From Streptomyces canus (lineage in GTDB: Bacteria; Actinomycetota; Actinomycetes; Streptomycetales; Streptomycetaceae): a DNA stretch of 64,000 bases. The stretch covers positions 8,680,001 through 8,744,000 of the forward strand of contig NZ_CP107989.1 of NCBI RefSeq assembly GCF_041435015.1. The letters are read 5' to 3'. Below the pieces are notes generated by a model. That model saw nothing but the letters and a program-made list of their open reading frames with translations. It searched no databases and had not been told where the DNA came from. Below, piece after piece: positions 1 to 8,922 of the stretch (the first letter of the stretch is position 1; each line of letters opens with the position of its first letter). The position numbers and the translations under genes are program-made.

Positions 1-612
1 CCGCGGCCGCTGGACGGGGTCCCGCCGTTCGTCTGGCACGGCTCCATCCGGTCCCCGGAGATAGCCGAGCAGGCCGCGTACTACGGCGACGGCTTCTTCC
101 ACAACAACATCTTCTGGCCCAAGGAGCACACCGGGAAGCTGATCGACCTCTACCGGCAGCGGTACGCGCACTACGGCCACGGCACGCCGGAGCAGGCCGT
201 CGTCGGTCTCGGCGGCCAGGTCCACATGCGGCACAACTCCCAGGATGCCGTGCGGGAGTTCCGCCCGGTCTTCGACCACTCGCCGGTGATGGGCGGCGGC
301 GTCTCGATGGAGGAGTACATGGAGCAGACCCCGCTGACCGTCGGCACGCCCGAGCAGGTCGTCGAGAAGACGCTCTCCTTCCGCGAGTACGCCGGTGACT
401 ACCAGCGCCAGCTGTTCGTGGTGGACGGCGGCGGCATCCCTCTGAAGACGGCACTGGAGCAGATCGACATACTCGGCGAGAAGGTCGTACCGGTGCTGCG
501 CAAGGAGTTCGCGGCGGTGCGTCCGGCCGGAGTGCCCGACGCCCCCACTCACGCCTCCCTGCTCGCCGCCCGCGACACCGGGAGCGCGCAGACCGCCGAG
601 CACGCGGACTGA
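1..612 (+). CDS. LLM-class flavin-dependent oxidoreductase (C-terminal part)
   Basis: The gene is cut by the window edge; 203 codons are visible, open in frame from base 1 and ending in TGA. The protein resembles the C-terminal half of luciferase-like (FMN-dependent) monooxygenases: early residues read WHGSIRSPEIAEQAAYYGDGFF and are followed by ELIDLY-like and VGLGGQV segments typical of the late strands of the (beta/alpha)8 barrel. The segment LTVGTPEQVVEKTLSF matches the common 'G(T/S)PEQV' stretch near the C-terminus of the family. The flavin-contacting N-terminal half is outside the window, so the substrate cannot be inferred. It is followed by a TPR gene in the same direction. Confidence 0.75.
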   Translation, partial: PRPLDGVPPFVWHGSIRSPEIAEQAAYYGDGFFHNNIFWPKEHTGKLIDLYRQRYAHYGHGTPEQAVVGLGGQVHMRHNSQDAVREFRPVFDHSPVMGGGVSMEEYMEQTPLTVGTPEQVVEKTLSFREYAGDYQRQLFVVDGGGIPLKTALEQIDILGEKVVPVLRKEFAAVRPAGVPDAPTHASLLAARDTGSAQTAEHAD

Positions 613-641
613 GACCGTACGAAAGCATCTGACCGACGAAC

Positions 642-669
642 CCGCCGCCCGCGTCATCCGGGCCGGCGG
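642..669 (+). terminator. possible weak terminator after the flavin monooxygenase gene
   Basis: A GC-rich inverted repeat (CCGCCGCCCG at 642-651 against CGGGCCGGCGG at 659-669, one bulged base) lies in the 110-bp gap between the monooxygenase and the TPR gene. There is no T-tract, so this is a tentative call. Confidence 0.3.
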
Positions 670-722
670 CGAGTCACTCCGGTCCGCGTGAAGACGCGTC
701 CGGGAGAGGAGAGGCAGGAACC

Positions 723-1154
723 ATGACCGAGAACGTCAACGCGTACGCGGCCACCGACGGGGTGGCGCCCGACCGCTGGGCCAGCGCGCTGCACCTCTTC
801 GACAACGGCGTCGGCGTGCCGCACGAGGAGACCACCGTCGAGCGCTGGGAGCGTGCCGGGCTGCTGTTCGAGGCGCGGGACTACAGCGGTGCCGCGAAGC
901 TCCTCGCGGTCGTCGTCGAGGAGGCGCCGGAACAGACCGGTCCCCGGCTGTTGCTGGCCCGCGCCTACTACCACTCCGCACAACTGAAGCGCGCCGAGGA
1001 GCAGTTGCGCGTGATCGTCGAACGCGATCCGGTGGAGCACTACGCCCACCTGATGCTGGGACGCACGCTGCAGCGTCAGGGTCGCCAGGACGAGGCGGAG
1101 CCCTGGCTGCGGATGGCGGGCGCGTTCGCGGGCGAGTTCCCGGACGACGAGTGA
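723..1154 (+). CDS. small tetratricopeptide repeat protein
   Basis: The 143-residue protein has about two to three TPR units: residues about 40-70 (RWERAGLLFEARDYSGAAKL), 71-105 (ARAYYHSAQLKRAEEQLRVI) and 106-138 (HYAHLMLGRTLQRQGRQDEA) show the alternating small/large residues and the A-x-x-x-Y and G-R pattern of the repeat. There is no signal peptide or membrane segment, so it is probably a cytoplasmic protein-protein adaptor. The start follows a GAGAGGAG-like ribosome site. It lies between the flavin monooxygenase and the choline genes and ends about 70 bp before the candidate operator of the betA-like gene, so it is probably not part of that operon. Partner unknown. Confidence 0.75.
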   Translation: MTENVNAYAATDGVAPDRWASALHLFDNGVGVPHEETTVERWERAGLLFEARDYSGAAKLLAVVVEEAPEQTGPRLLLARAYYHSAQLKRAEEQLRVIVERDPVEHYAHLMLGRTLQRQGRQDEAEPWLRMAGAFAGEFPDDE

Positions 1155-1222
1155 GCGGTACGCCCCTCTGGGGCAGGCGGTAGTTCCGTCGGACCGGCCG
1201 CCGCCCTCGATGTGTCGTAGAA

Positions 1223-1239
1223 GTTGCGTGGCGCGCAAC
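1223..1239. promoter_or_regulatory. candidate IclR operator before betA (GTTGCG-N5-CGCAAC)
   Basis: Perfect inverted repeat with 6-bp arms, GTTGCGTGGCGCGCAAC. The same 17-bp layout recurs before betB (3133-3149) and before the dimethylglycine oxidase-like gene (8888-8904). It lies 68 bp upstream of the betA-like start. The nearest regulator gene is an IclR family member at 11405-12196. Confidence 0.5.
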
Positions 1240-1307
1240 CTGGTGCGTATGACGCTACCCGTACTACCATGCCGCGCGTATCTACGGCGCGAGCGAGACG
1301 AGGCATC

Positions 1308-2978
1308 ATGGCTCCTCAGCAGTACGACTTCGTCATCGTCGGCGGTGGATCGGCCGGCAGCGCACTGGCCAACCGGCTCTCCGTCGACCCGGGCGCCAAG
1401 GTGCTGGTGCTGGAGGCCGGCCGGCCCGACTATCCGTGGGACGTCTTCATCCACATGCCCGCGGCGCTGACCTACCCGATCGGCAGCCGCTTCTACGACT
1501 GGAAGTACGAGTCCGAACCCGAGCCGCACATGGGCGGCCGGCGCGTCTACCACGCCCGCGGCAAGGTGCTGGGCGGCTCCAGCAGCATCAACGGCATGAT
1601 CTTCCAGCGCGGAAACCCCATGGACTACGAGCGCTGGGCCGCCGATCCCGGCATGGAGACCTGGGACTACGCGCACTGTCTGCCGTACTTCAAGCGCATG
1701 GAGAACTGTCTCGCGGCCGACCCCGACGACGAGTTCCGCGGCCACGACGGCCCGCTCGTCCTGGAACGCGGCCCGGCCACCAACCCGCTCTTCACCGCGT
1801 TCCAGAAGGCCACCGAGGAGGCCGGATACGCGCCCACGGACGACGTCAACGGCTACCGGCAGGAGGGCTTCGCCAAGTTCGACCGCAACGTCCACCGCGG
1901 GCGCCGCCTGTCGGCCTCGAAGGCCTATCTGAAGCCCGTCCGCAAACGCCCCAACCTCACGGTCACGACCCGCGCCCTCGTCACCCGCGTCCTGTTCGAG
2001 GGCAAGCGGGCGGTCGGCGTCGAGTACCGGCGCGGCAAGGGCGCGCCGCAGCAGGTGCGGGCCAAGGAGGTCATCCTCTGCGGTGGCGCGATCAACTCCC
2101 CGCAGCTGCTCCAGCTGTCCGGCGTGGGCAACGCCGGGGAACTGGGCGCGCTCGGCATCGACGTCGTCCACGACCTGCCGGGCGTCGGCGAGAACATGCA
2201 GGACCATCTGGAGGTGTACATCCAGTACGCCTGCAAGCAGCCCGTCTCCATGCAGCCGTACCTCGCGAAATGGCGCGCCCCCTTCATCGGCCTGCAGTGG
2301 CTCTTCCGCAAGGGCCCCGCCGCGACCAACCACTTCGAGGCCGGTGGCTTCGCCCGCAGCAACGAGGACGTGGACTACCCCAACCTGATGTTCCACTTCC
2401 TGCCCATCGCGGTCCGCTACGACGGCTCCGTGCCCGCCGGCGGACACGGTTACCAGGTGCATGTGGGGCCCATGTACTCCGACGCCCTCGGCTCGGTGAA
2501 GATCAGGAGCAGGAACCCGGAGGAACACCCGGCGCTGCGCTTCAACTATCTGTCCACCGAGCAGGACCGCCGCGAGTGGGTCGAGGCGATCCGTGTCGCG
2601 CGCAGGCTGCTCAACCAGCCCGCCCTCGCCCCCTACAACGGCGGGGAGGTCTCGCCAGGCCCGTCCGTCGAGAGCGACGAGGAGATCCTCGCCTGGGTCG
2701 CCAAGGACGGCGAGACGGCCCTGCACCCCTCCTGCACCTGCAAGATGGGCACCGACGAGATGGCCGTCGTGGACCCCGCCAGCATGCGCGTGCACGGAGT
2801 CGAGGGGCTGCGGGTCGTCGACGCGTCGGTGATGCCCTATGTCACCAACGGAAACATCTACGCGCCGGTGATGATGATCGCGGAGAAGGCGGCCGACCTC
2901 ATCCTCGGCAAGGAGCCGCTCCCGCCCTCCGAGGCCGCGTACTACCGGCACCGGGACGCCCGGACGCAGGCGGGGTAA
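1308..2978 (+). CDS. betA: choline dehydrogenase-like GMC oxidoreductase
   Basis: The 556-residue flavoprotein belongs to the glucose-methanol-choline family. Residues about 8-40 hold the FAD-binding [13 protein letters not shown] motif and the following acidic residue in VLVLEAG. The GMC signature region [15 protein letters not shown] is present as [16 protein letters not shown] near residue 95. The active-site segment HPSCTCKMG near residue 480 and the C-terminal [19 protein letters not shown] are characteristic of choline dehydrogenase/oxidase relatives. The family oxidises choline to betaine aldehyde. The ATG at 1308 was preferred to upstream starts because conserved sequence begins there. 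The neighbours (betaine aldehyde dehydrogenase, betaine importer) fix the pathway, although a related alcohol cannot be excluded. Confidence 0.85.
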   Translation: MAPQQYDFVIVGGGSAGSALANRLSVDPGAKVLVLEAGRPDYPWDVFIHMPAALTYPIGSRFYDWKYESEPEPHMGGRRVYHARGKVLGGSSSINGMIFQRGNPMDYERWAADPGMETWDYAHCLPYFKRMENCLAADPDDEFRGHDGPLVLERGPATNPLFTAFQKATEEAGYAPTDDVNGYRQEGFAKFDRNVHRGRRLSASKAYLKPVRKRPNLTVTTRALVTRVLFEGKRAVGVEYRRGKGAPQQVRAKEVILCGGAINSPQLLQLSGVGNAGELGALGIDVVHDLPGVGENMQDHLEVYIQYACKQPVSMQPYLAKWRAPFIGLQWLFRKGPAATNHFEAGGFARSNEDVDYPNLMFHFLPIAVRYDGSVPAGGHGYQVHVGPMYSDALGSVKIRSRNPEEHPALRFNYLSTEQDRREWVEAIRVARRLLNQPALAPYNGGEVSPGPSVESDEEILAWVAKDGETALHPSCTCKMGTDEMAVVDPASMRVHGVEGLRVVDASVMPYVTNGNIYAPVMMIAEKAADLILGKEPLPPSEAAYYRHRDARTQAG

Positions 2979-3084
2979 CGCAGTTTTTTCACGGGGCCGC
3001 TTGCATCGGAAACCCGCCTCGCCGGCCCGCGATCAAGTCGCCCGCGCGGCCGTCCGATTGTCGAAACCGTCATCCCCCAACCCC

Positions 3085-3113
3085 TTGACGTGGGTTCATG
3101 CATTCTCCAGAGT
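3085..3113 (+). promoter_or_regulatory. candidate promoter of betB
   Basis: TTGACG at 3085-3090 is followed after 17 bp by CAGAGT at 3108-3113, close to the Streptomyces vegetative pattern TTGAC(R)-N17-TAGRRT. The predicted start of transcription is near 3120, just before the inverted repeat at 3133. Confidence 0.45.
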
Positions 3114-3132
3114 GTTCCACCACAAGCAATGC

Positions 3133-3149
3133 GGTGCGCGATGCGCAAC
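3133..3149. promoter_or_regulatory. candidate IclR operator before betB
   Basis: GGTGCGCGATGCGCAAC has the same 17-bp geometry as the sites before betA and the dimethylglycine oxidase gene, with one mismatch in the left arm (GGTGCG for GTTGCG). It lies between the candidate promoter and the start codon, a position suited to repression. Confidence 0.45.
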
Positions 3150-3174
3150 GAGAATCGCTCGAAGGGCTCCCCAG

Positions 3175-4644
3175 GTGGCAGACCTGTATGTGGACGGGAA
3201 GTGGCGGGAGCCGGTGGCCGGAGGCCATCGGGAGATCCGATGTCCCGCCGACGGCACGCTTTCGGCGACCGTGTCCGAAGGGGCCCGCCCCGACGCCGAG
3301 GCGGCGATCGCCGCCGCCCGCCGGGCCTTCGACGAAGGGCCCTGGCCGCGTACCCCCGAGCGTGAGCGGGGTGCCCTGCTGCTGCGCACCGCCGACCTGC
3401 TCGAGCGTGACGTCAAGGAGTTCGCCCGCGCCGAATCGCTGGACACCGGCAAGCGGCTGGTGGAGAGCGAGTACGACATCGCCGACGTCGTCTCCTGTCT
3501 TCGCTACTACGGCGGGCTGGGCGGCACCGACGCCGGCCGCGTGATCGACACCGGACGGGACGACGCCGTCAGCCGCGTGGTCTACGAGCCGATCGGTGTG
3601 TGCGGTCTGATCACACCGTGGAACTACCCACTTCTGCAAGCGAGTTGGAAAGTGGCTCCGGCCCTTCTGGCCGGTAACACCATCGTCCTCAAGCCCAGTG
3701 AGCTCACTCCTTCCACCGCGATCCTGCTGATGAAGGCGCTGGAGGAGGCCGGACTGCCCGCCGGTGCGGCCAACCTCGTCCTCGGTACCGGGCCCGAGGT
3801 GGGAGCGCCGCTCTCCGAGGATCCCCGGGTCGACATGGTCTCCTTCACCGGGGGCGTGGAGACCGGTAAACGGATCATGGCGACGGCCGCCGCGAGCGTG
3901 AAGAAGGTCGCGCTGGAACTCGGCGGCAAGAACCCCAATGTCGTCTTCGCCGACGCCGACTTCGAGACGGCCGTGGACTTCGCGCTCACGGCCGTCTTCC
4001 TGCATTCGGGTCAGGTCTGCTCGGCCGGTGCCCGGCTGATCGTCGAGGACTCCCTGCACGACCGGTTCGTCGACGAGGTGGTGCGCCGCGCCCGGCAGAT
4101 CCGCCTCGGCGGGCCCTTCGATCCCGAGGCCGAGACCGGGGCGCTGATCTCGGCGCAGCACCTGGAGAAGGTCGAGGCGTACGTCGCCGCCGGGCTCGCC
4201 GAAGGTGCCGTCCTGCGCTGCGGCGGTGAGCGCCCCGACGACCCCGCCCTCGCGAACGGCCACTACTACCCGCCCACCGTGCTCGACGAGTGCCGGCAGG
4301 ACATGCGGGTGGTGCACGAGGAGTCCTTCGGGCCGGTGCTGACCGTGGAACGCTTCTCCGATGAGGACGACGCCGTACGCATCGCCAATGACACGGAGTA
4401 CGGACTCGCCGGTGCCGTCTGGACGCAGGACGCGGGGAAGGCCCAGCGGGTCGCCCGTCGGCTGCGGCACGGCACCGTCTGGATCAACGACTACCACCCC
4501 TATGTGCCCCAGGCCGAGTGGGGTGGCTTCGGGCACTCCGGTGTGGGCCGGGAACTGGGACCGACCGGCCTCGACGAGTACCGCGAGCCCAAGCACATCT
4601 GGCAGAACATCCAACCCCGGCCGCAGCACTGGTTCCGCGGCTGA
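3175..4644 (+). CDS. betB: betaine aldehyde dehydrogenase
   Basis: The 489-residue protein is a complete NAD(P)-dependent aldehyde dehydrogenase. Landmarks are the N-terminal [10 protein letters not shown], the cofactor-site segments [19 protein letters not shown] and [12 protein letters not shown], the nucleotide-site [11 protein letters not shown], the general-base segment LELGGKNP, and the catalytic cysteine in [12 protein letters not shown]. In this setting it would convert betaine aldehyde to glycine betaine. A GTG at 3175 was chosen because the conserved N-terminus ([10 protein letters not shown]) begins there; the reading frame stays open further upstream, but that part looks non-coding and contains the promoter and operator. 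The importer genes follow after 20 bp, so co-transcription is likely. Confidence 0.88.
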   Translation: MADLYVDGKWREPVAGGHREIRCPADGTLSATVSEGARPDAEAAIAAARRAFDEGPWPRTPERERGALLLRTADLLERDVKEFARAESLDTGKRLVESEYDIADVVSCLRYYGGLGGTDAGRVIDTGRDDAVSRVVYEPIGVCGLITPWNYPLLQASWKVAPALLAGNTIVLKPSELTPSTAILLMKALEEAGLPAGAANLVLGTGPEVGAPLSEDPRVDMVSFTGGVETGKRIMATAAASVKKVALELGGKNPNVVFADADFETAVDFALTAVFLHSGQVCSAGARLIVEDSLHDRFVDEVVRRARQIRLGGPFDPEAETGALISAQHLEKVEAYVAAGLAEGAVLRCGGERPDDPALANGHYYPPTVLDECRQDMRVVHEESFGPVLTVERFSDEDDAVRIANDTEYGLAGAVWTQDAGKAQRVARRLRHGTVWINDYHPYVPQAEWGGFGHSGVGRELGPTGLDEYREPKHIWQNIQPRPQHWFRG

Positions 4645-4664
4645 ACGCCGAGAAGAGGTCGACC

Positions 4665-5753
4665 ATGACCCCAACCCAGACCGAGGTGCCGCCGCACCGC
4701 GGCACCCCCGAGGACGCGGCACCCACGCCCGTCATATCCGTACGCGGGCTGTGGAAGGTGTTCGGGCCGAAGGCGAACCAGGTACCGGACTCCGAGGAGC
4801 TGCGCGGGCTCACCCGCCGCGAACTCATGGACCGCGTCGGCTGCACCGCCGCCGTGCGGGACGTGAACTTCGAGGTCGCGCCCGGCGAGGTCTTCGTCGT
4901 CATGGGACTGTCCGGCTCCGGCAAGTCCACCCTGGTGCGCTGTCTGACCCGGCTGATCGAGCCCACCGCCGGTGAGATCGTCTTCGAGGGCGAGGACATC
5001 CGGGACGCCGACGAGCGGCGGCTGCGTGAACTGCGGCGCAGCAAGTTCTCCATGGTCTTCCAGCACTTCGGTCTGCTGCCCCACCGCCGCGTCGTCGACA
5101 ACGTGGCGTTCGGCCTTGAGATCCGCGGCATGGGCCGGGCCGAGCGCACCAGGCGGGCGCTGGAGGTGGTCGAACTCGTGGGCCTGTCGGGGTACGAGAA
5201 CTCCTATCCCGACCAGCTCTCCGGCGGTATGCAGCAACGCGTGGGCCTCGCAAGGGCGTTGGCCGGCGATCCGGACGTCCTCCTCTTCGACGAGCCGTTC
5301 TCCGCGCTCGACCCGCTGATCCGCCGTGACATGCAGAGCGAGGTCATCCGGCTGCACCACGAGGTCGGCAAGACGATGGTGTTCATCACCCACGACCTCT
5401 CCGAGGCGCTGAAACTCGGCGACCGGATCCTCATCATGCGCGACGGCAGGATGGTCCAGTGCGGCACCGGTGACGAACTCGTGGGCGCCCCCGCCGACGA
5501 CTACGTACGCGACTTCGTGAAGGACGTGGCGCGCGGCGATGTGCTGACCCTGCGCTGGATCATGCGTCCGGCGACACCGGAAGACCCCCTGGACGGACCC
5601 GAGCTGGGCCCCGATGTCGTGGTGAAGGAGGCCACCCGGGCGGTGCTCGCGGCCGACAAGCCCGTCAAGGTCGTCGAGAACGGCAAGCTGATCGGCATCG
5701 TCGGCGACGAGGAGATCCTCGCGGTGGTCGCCGGGCAGGAAGGCGACGCGTGA
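4665..5753 (+). CDS. proV: glycine betaine/proline ABC transporter ATPase (ProV-like)
   Basis: The 362-residue ATPase has Walker [10 protein letters not shown], the ABC signature [15 protein letters not shown], Walker [13 protein letters not shown] and the switch histidine in FITHDLSEA. As in ProV/OpuAA, there is an N-terminal extension before the ATPase core ([16 protein letters not shown], whose residues resemble the ProV 'lysine-helix' start) and a short C-terminal CBS-like stretch ([19 protein letters not shown]). Only one CBS-like unit is evident, compared with two in many ProV proteins. An AGAAGAGG ribosome site precedes ATG 4665. It is part of the betB-proV-proW-proX run and drives betaine uptake at the membrane. 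Confidence 0.92.
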   Translation: MTPTQTEVPPHRGTPEDAAPTPVISVRGLWKVFGPKANQVPDSEELRGLTRRELMDRVGCTAAVRDVNFEVAPGEVFVVMGLSGSGKSTLVRCLTRLIEPTAGEIVFEGEDIRDADERRLRELRRSKFSMVFQHFGLLPHRRVVDNVAFGLEIRGMGRAERTRRALEVVELVGLSGYENSYPDQLSGGMQQRVGLARALAGDPDVLLFDEPFSALDPLIRRDMQSEVIRLHHEVGKTMVFITHDLSEALKLGDRILIMRDGRMVQCGTGDELVGAPADDYVRDFVKDVARGDVLTLRWIMRPATPEDPLDGPELGPDVVVKEATRAVLAADKPVKVVENGKLIGIVGDEEILAVVAGQEGDA

Positions 5754-7762
5754 TGACCGTCGTCATGGAGAAACCCGGGCAACCGGGGCAGACGAAGCAG
5801 GCCGAACCGCCTCCGCCCGTAGCCCCCGTACGCAGGATCAGCCGGTCCATGGTGGTCGGCGCGATCCTGGTCGTCTGGCTCGTCCTCTTCGCCGTACTGC
5901 GCGGAAAGCAGACCCTGTCGCTGGCCGCGGCCGACCTCACCGATCTGCACCGCTGGCTCAACGACGTCAACGACTCCATCGGTGCCGACCGCAACTCCAA
6001 CCCGCTCTTCCTGTACGGCTTCAACGAGATCAGGCTGGTCATCGACAACCTGGTGACCTTCGTCCAGGACCTGATCTCCCAGCCGTCCGGTGACCGCCCG
6101 CTCCCGCAGATCGGCTGGCTCGGAGTCGTCGGGCTCGCCGGGTATGTCTCCTGGGCGGTGGCCAACTGGCGGGTCGCGCTGCTGGCCGTGGCCGGCTTCA
6201 CCTTCCTCGGGCTCCAGGGCCTGTGGCAGGAGAGCATGGACACCCTGTCCCTGACCCTCTCCGCGGTCCTGGTCGCGCTGCTGTTCGCCCTCCCGCTGGG
6301 CGTGTGGGCGGGCCTGTCCGAACGGGCCAACCGGATCGTCACCCCGTTCCTCGACTTCATGCAGACGATGCCGACCTTCGTCTACCTGGCGCCGCTGACC
6401 CTGTTCTTCCTGATCGGCGGGGCCTCCGCCACCATCGCCACCGTCATCTACGCGGCACCGCCGGCCATCCGTATCTCCGCGCACGCCATCCGTTCCGTGC
6501 CCGCGACGACGGTCGAGGCCGCCGCATCCATGGGCGCCACCCGCAGACAGTCCCTCCTGAAGGTCCTGCTGCCGATGTCCAAGCGGACCGTGGTGATGGG
6601 CATCAACCAGACCATCATGGCCGCCCTGGCCATGGTGACCATCGCCGCCCTGATCGACGCCCCCGGGCTCGGCAAGACCGTCGTCCAGGCCCTGCAGTCC
6701 CTCGACGTCGGTACGGCCTTCAACGCGGGCCTCGCCATCGTCGTCATGGCGATCGTCCTGGACCGGGTCACCACCGCGGCGAGCGGACGCGCGGAGGCGG
6801 CCAGGCGGTCCGGCAACCCGCTGCTCAAGTGGCGGCGGCACCTTCTCGTGGCCGGGGGAGTGGTGGCGGCCGTACTCGTGTATCTGTCGCACACCTATCT
6901 GTGGGCGGCCGAGTTCCCCGGCGACGGCGGCACCGGCAGCAACATCGCCAAAGCGGCCGACAACGTGACCACCTGGGCGCAGGACAACCTGTCGGGGCTG
7001 ACCAACGGCTTCCGCGACGCCATCACCAACGGCCTGCTCAACCCCTTCCAGACGCTGCTGACCGACTCCCCGTGGTGGCTCGTCGGCGCCGCCCTGATCG
7101 GGATCGCGGTGGTGCTGGGCGGTTGGCGCGCCGGCGTCACCACCGCTGTGTGCGTGGGACTCCTGGTCGCCACCGGAGTGTGGTCGGACGGTATGACGAC
7201 CCTGGCCTCGACCCTCGTGGCGACCGTGCTGGTCATGCTGCTCGGCGTCGTCGTCGGGGTGTGGATGGGCCGCAGCGCGCTGGTGGACCGGATGGTGCGG
7301 CCCACCCTCGACGCGGCCCAGGTCATGCCGCCGTTCGTCTATCTCGTGCCGTTCCTCGCCCTGTTCGGCGCGACCCGGTTCACGGCCATCGTCGCCGCGA
7401 TCGTCTACGCGGCCCCGGTCGCCATCAAGATCATCGCCGACGGGGTGCGGACCGTGCCCGCGACCACGGTCGAGGCGGCGACCTCCACCGGGTGCAACAC
7501 CTGGCAGATCATCACCAAGGTCCAGCTGCCGATGGCCCGCAGTGCCCTGACGCTCGCGACCAACCAGGGCCTGATCTACGTGCTGTCGATGGTCGTCGTC
7601 GGCGGCCTGGTCGGCGCCGGGGCGCTCGGCTACGACGTGGTCGCCGGCTTCTCGCAGGGACAGTTGTACGGCAAGGGCCTGGCGGCCGGGCTCGCCATCG
7701 TGCTGCTCGGCGTCATGTTCGACCGGATCACTCAAGCAGCGGCTCGCCGCACCAGTAATTGA
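5753..7762 (+). CDS. proW: glycine betaine ABC transporter permease with two fused permease domains (ProW-ProW)
   Basis: At 669 residues this is about twice the length of a usual ProW. Two homologous inner-membrane permease domains are visible. Each contains the pore motif (F/Y)VYL(A/V)P then IVYAAP, and the ATPase-contact loop TTVEAA-(A/T)S-G occurs near residue 252 and again near residue 573. A linker with further membrane segments joins them. A single chain can therefore supply both halves of the channel. The start overlaps the proV stop (GTGATGA); ATG 5753 has the better spacing from AGGAAGG, and GTG 5750 is an alternative. The protein is integral to the cytoplasmic membrane. Confidence 0.9.
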   Translation: MTVVMEKPGQPGQTKQAEPPPPVAPVRRISRSMVVGAILVVWLVLFAVLRGKQTLSLAAADLTDLHRWLNDVNDSIGADRNSNPLFLYGFNEIRLVIDNLVTFVQDLISQPSGDRPLPQIGWLGVVGLAGYVSWAVANWRVALLAVAGFTFLGLQGLWQESMDTLSLTLSAVLVALLFALPLGVWAGLSERANRIVTPFLDFMQTMPTFVYLAPLTLFFLIGGASATIATVIYAAPPAIRISAHAIRSVPATTVEAAASMGATRRQSLLKVLLPMSKRTVVMGINQTIMAALAMVTIAALIDAPGLGKTVVQALQSLDVGTAFNAGLAIVVMAIVLDRVTTAASGRAEAARRSGNPLLKWRRHLLVAGGVVAAVLVYLSHTYLWAAEFPGDGGTGSNIAKAADNVTTWAQDNLSGLTNGFRDAITNGLLNPFQTLLTDSPWWLVGAALIGIAVVLGGWRAGVTTAVCVGLLVATGVWSDGMTTLASTLVATVLVMLLGVVVGVWMGRSALVDRMVRPTLDAAQVMPPFVYLVPFLALFGATRFTAIVAAIVYAAPVAIKIIADGVRTVPATTVEAATSTGCNTWQIITKVQLPMARSALTLATNQGLIYVLSMVVVGGLVGAGALGYDVVAGFSQGQLYGKGLAAGLAIVLLGVMFDRITQAAARRTSN

Positions 7763-7775
7763 GGAGCACGACACG

Positions 7776-8741
7776 ATGGCAAGACACTGGCGAGCCGGCG
7801 CGGCCGGCCTGGCCGTCCTCGGCCTCACCCTCACGGCCTGCGGCGGCGCGAAGGTCGGTGACTCCTCGGAGGCCGGCGGCTCGGGCAGCTCCGGCAAGTG
7901 CGGCACCTTCAACCTCGCGGTCAACCCGTGGGTGGGCTACGAGGCCGACGCTGCGGTCGTCGCGTACGTCGCCGAGCACGACCTGAAATGCAAGGTCACC
8001 AAGAAGGACCTCAAGGAGGAGATCGCCTGGCAGGGCTTCGGGACCGGCGAGGTCGACACCGTCCTGGAGAACTGGGGCCACGACGACCTGAAGAAGAAGT
8101 ACATCACCCAGCAGAAGACCGCCGTGGAGGCCGGCTCGACCGGCAACAAGGGCATCATCGGCTGGTACGTGCCGCCGTGGCTGGCCAAGGCCCACCCGGA
8201 CATCACCGACTGGAAGAACCTCAACAAGTACGCCGCCGAGTTCAAGACCTCGGAGTCCGGTGGCAAGGGCCAGCTCCTGGACGGCGACCCGTCGTACGTC
8301 ACCAACGACGAGGCGCTGGTGAAGAACCTGAAGCTGGACTTCAAGGTGGTGTACGCGGGCAGCGAGACCGCGCTGATCCAGGCGTACCGCAACGCCGAGA
8401 AGAACAAGCAGTGGGTGATCGGCTACTTCTACGAACCGCAGTGGTTCCTGTCCGAGGTGCCGCTGGTGAAGGTCGACCTGCCCGCGTACAAGTCGGGTTG
8501 CGACGCCGATGCGGCCAAGGTCGCCTGTGACTATCCCGTCTACGACCTCGACAAGATCGTCAGCGCCAAGTTCGCGAAGTCCGGCAGCCCGGCCTACGAC
8601 CTGGTGAAGAAGTTCAACTGGACGAACGACGACCAGAACACCGTGGCCAAGTACATCGCGGTGGACAAGATGACGCCGGACGCGGCGGCCAAGAAGTGGG
8701 TCGAGGCCAACCGCGACAAGGTCGACGCCTGGATCAAGTAG
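7776..8741 (+). CDS. proX: glycine betaine-binding lipoprotein (ProX/OpuAC-like)
   Basis: The 321-residue protein has a lipoprotein signal peptide (charged MARHWR start, hydrophobic AAGLAVLGLTLT, lipobox LTAC with Cys about residue 23) and a solute-binding OpuAC-type fold. The segment FNLAVNPWVGYEADAAVV is typical of the betaine-binding subfamily, and several conserved tryptophans (WQGFG, VLENWGH, GWYVPPWL) could form the aromatic cage for the trimethylammonium group. It starts 13 bp after proW and ends just before a strong hairpin, so it is the last gene of the importer operon. It acts on the outer face of the membrane. Confidence 0.92.
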   Translation: MARHWRAGAAGLAVLGLTLTACGGAKVGDSSEAGGSGSSGKCGTFNLAVNPWVGYEADAAVVAYVAEHDLKCKVTKKDLKEEIAWQGFGTGEVDTVLENWGHDDLKKKYITQQKTAVEAGSTGNKGIIGWYVPPWLAKAHPDITDWKNLNKYAAEFKTSESGGKGQLLDGDPSYVTNDEALVKNLKLDFKVVYAGSETALIQAYRNAEKNKQWVIGYFYEPQWFLSEVPLVKVDLPAYKSGCDADAAKVACDYPVYDLDKIVSAKFAKSGSPAYDLVKKFNWTNDDQNTVAKYIAVDKMTPDAAAKKWVEANRDKVDAWIK

Positions 8742-8752
8742 CCCGCTCGTGG

Positions 8753-8798
8753 ACGCCCGGTGGGCGGTGCGCACTCCCGCGCGCCGCCCACCGGGCGT
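8753..8798 (+). terminator. strong rho-independent-like terminator after proX
   Basis: A 15-bp perfect stem (ACGCCCGGTGGGCGG at 8753-8767 with its complement at 8784-8798), extendable by five more pairs inward to a 6-nt loop, lies 12 bp after the proX stop and is followed by TTGCCGTTTT. It separates the importer operon from the dimethylglycine oxidase promoter. Confidence 0.85.
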
Positions 8799-8837
8799 TG
8801 CCGTTTTCCGGACCGTTCCGTGACGTCACCGGGCCTC

Positions 8838-8866
8838 TTGACACCCACCGGCACGGCGGGCACATT
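8838..8866 (+). promoter_or_regulatory. candidate promoter of the dimethylglycine oxidase gene
   Basis: A consensus TTGACA at 8838-8843 is followed after 17 bp by CACATT at 8861-8866. The candidate operator elements at 8869-8904 cover the predicted transcription start. Confidence 0.5.
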
Positions 8867-8868
8867 GA

Positions 8869-8904
8869 GTTGCGCAGCCTGAATCGTGTTGCGTACAAAG
8901 CAAC
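8869..8904. promoter_or_regulatory. candidate IclR operator (two GTTGCG elements and a 17-bp inverted repeat)
   Basis: GTTGCGC at 8869-8875 is followed exactly 19 bp later by the inverted repeat GTTGCGTACAAAGCAAC at 8888-8904. The latter has the same arm sequence and 17-bp length as the sites before betA and betB. It directly follows the TTGACA promoter and precedes the ribosome site, as expected for a repressor. Confidence 0.5.
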
Positions 8905-8922
8905 TTAACCGGAGGTGCGGCG

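Noticed and set aside
654..2951. Long minus-strand open frame opposite the TPR and betA genes
   Set aside because: It is the antisense shadow of the GMC gene; it has Val/Gly/Arg-rich low-complexity composition and no family motif.
3001..3174. Upstream extension of betB to 3001
   Set aside because: The extra 58 codons contain the promoter and operator-like repeat and show no aldehyde dehydrogenase similarity; GTG 3175 fits the conserved N-terminus.
5501..7924. 807-codon minus-strand frame opposite proW and proX
   Set aside because: Its Asp/His/Gln/Gly-rich composition is that expected of the complement of GC-biased codons, and it lies wholly opposite well-supported genes.
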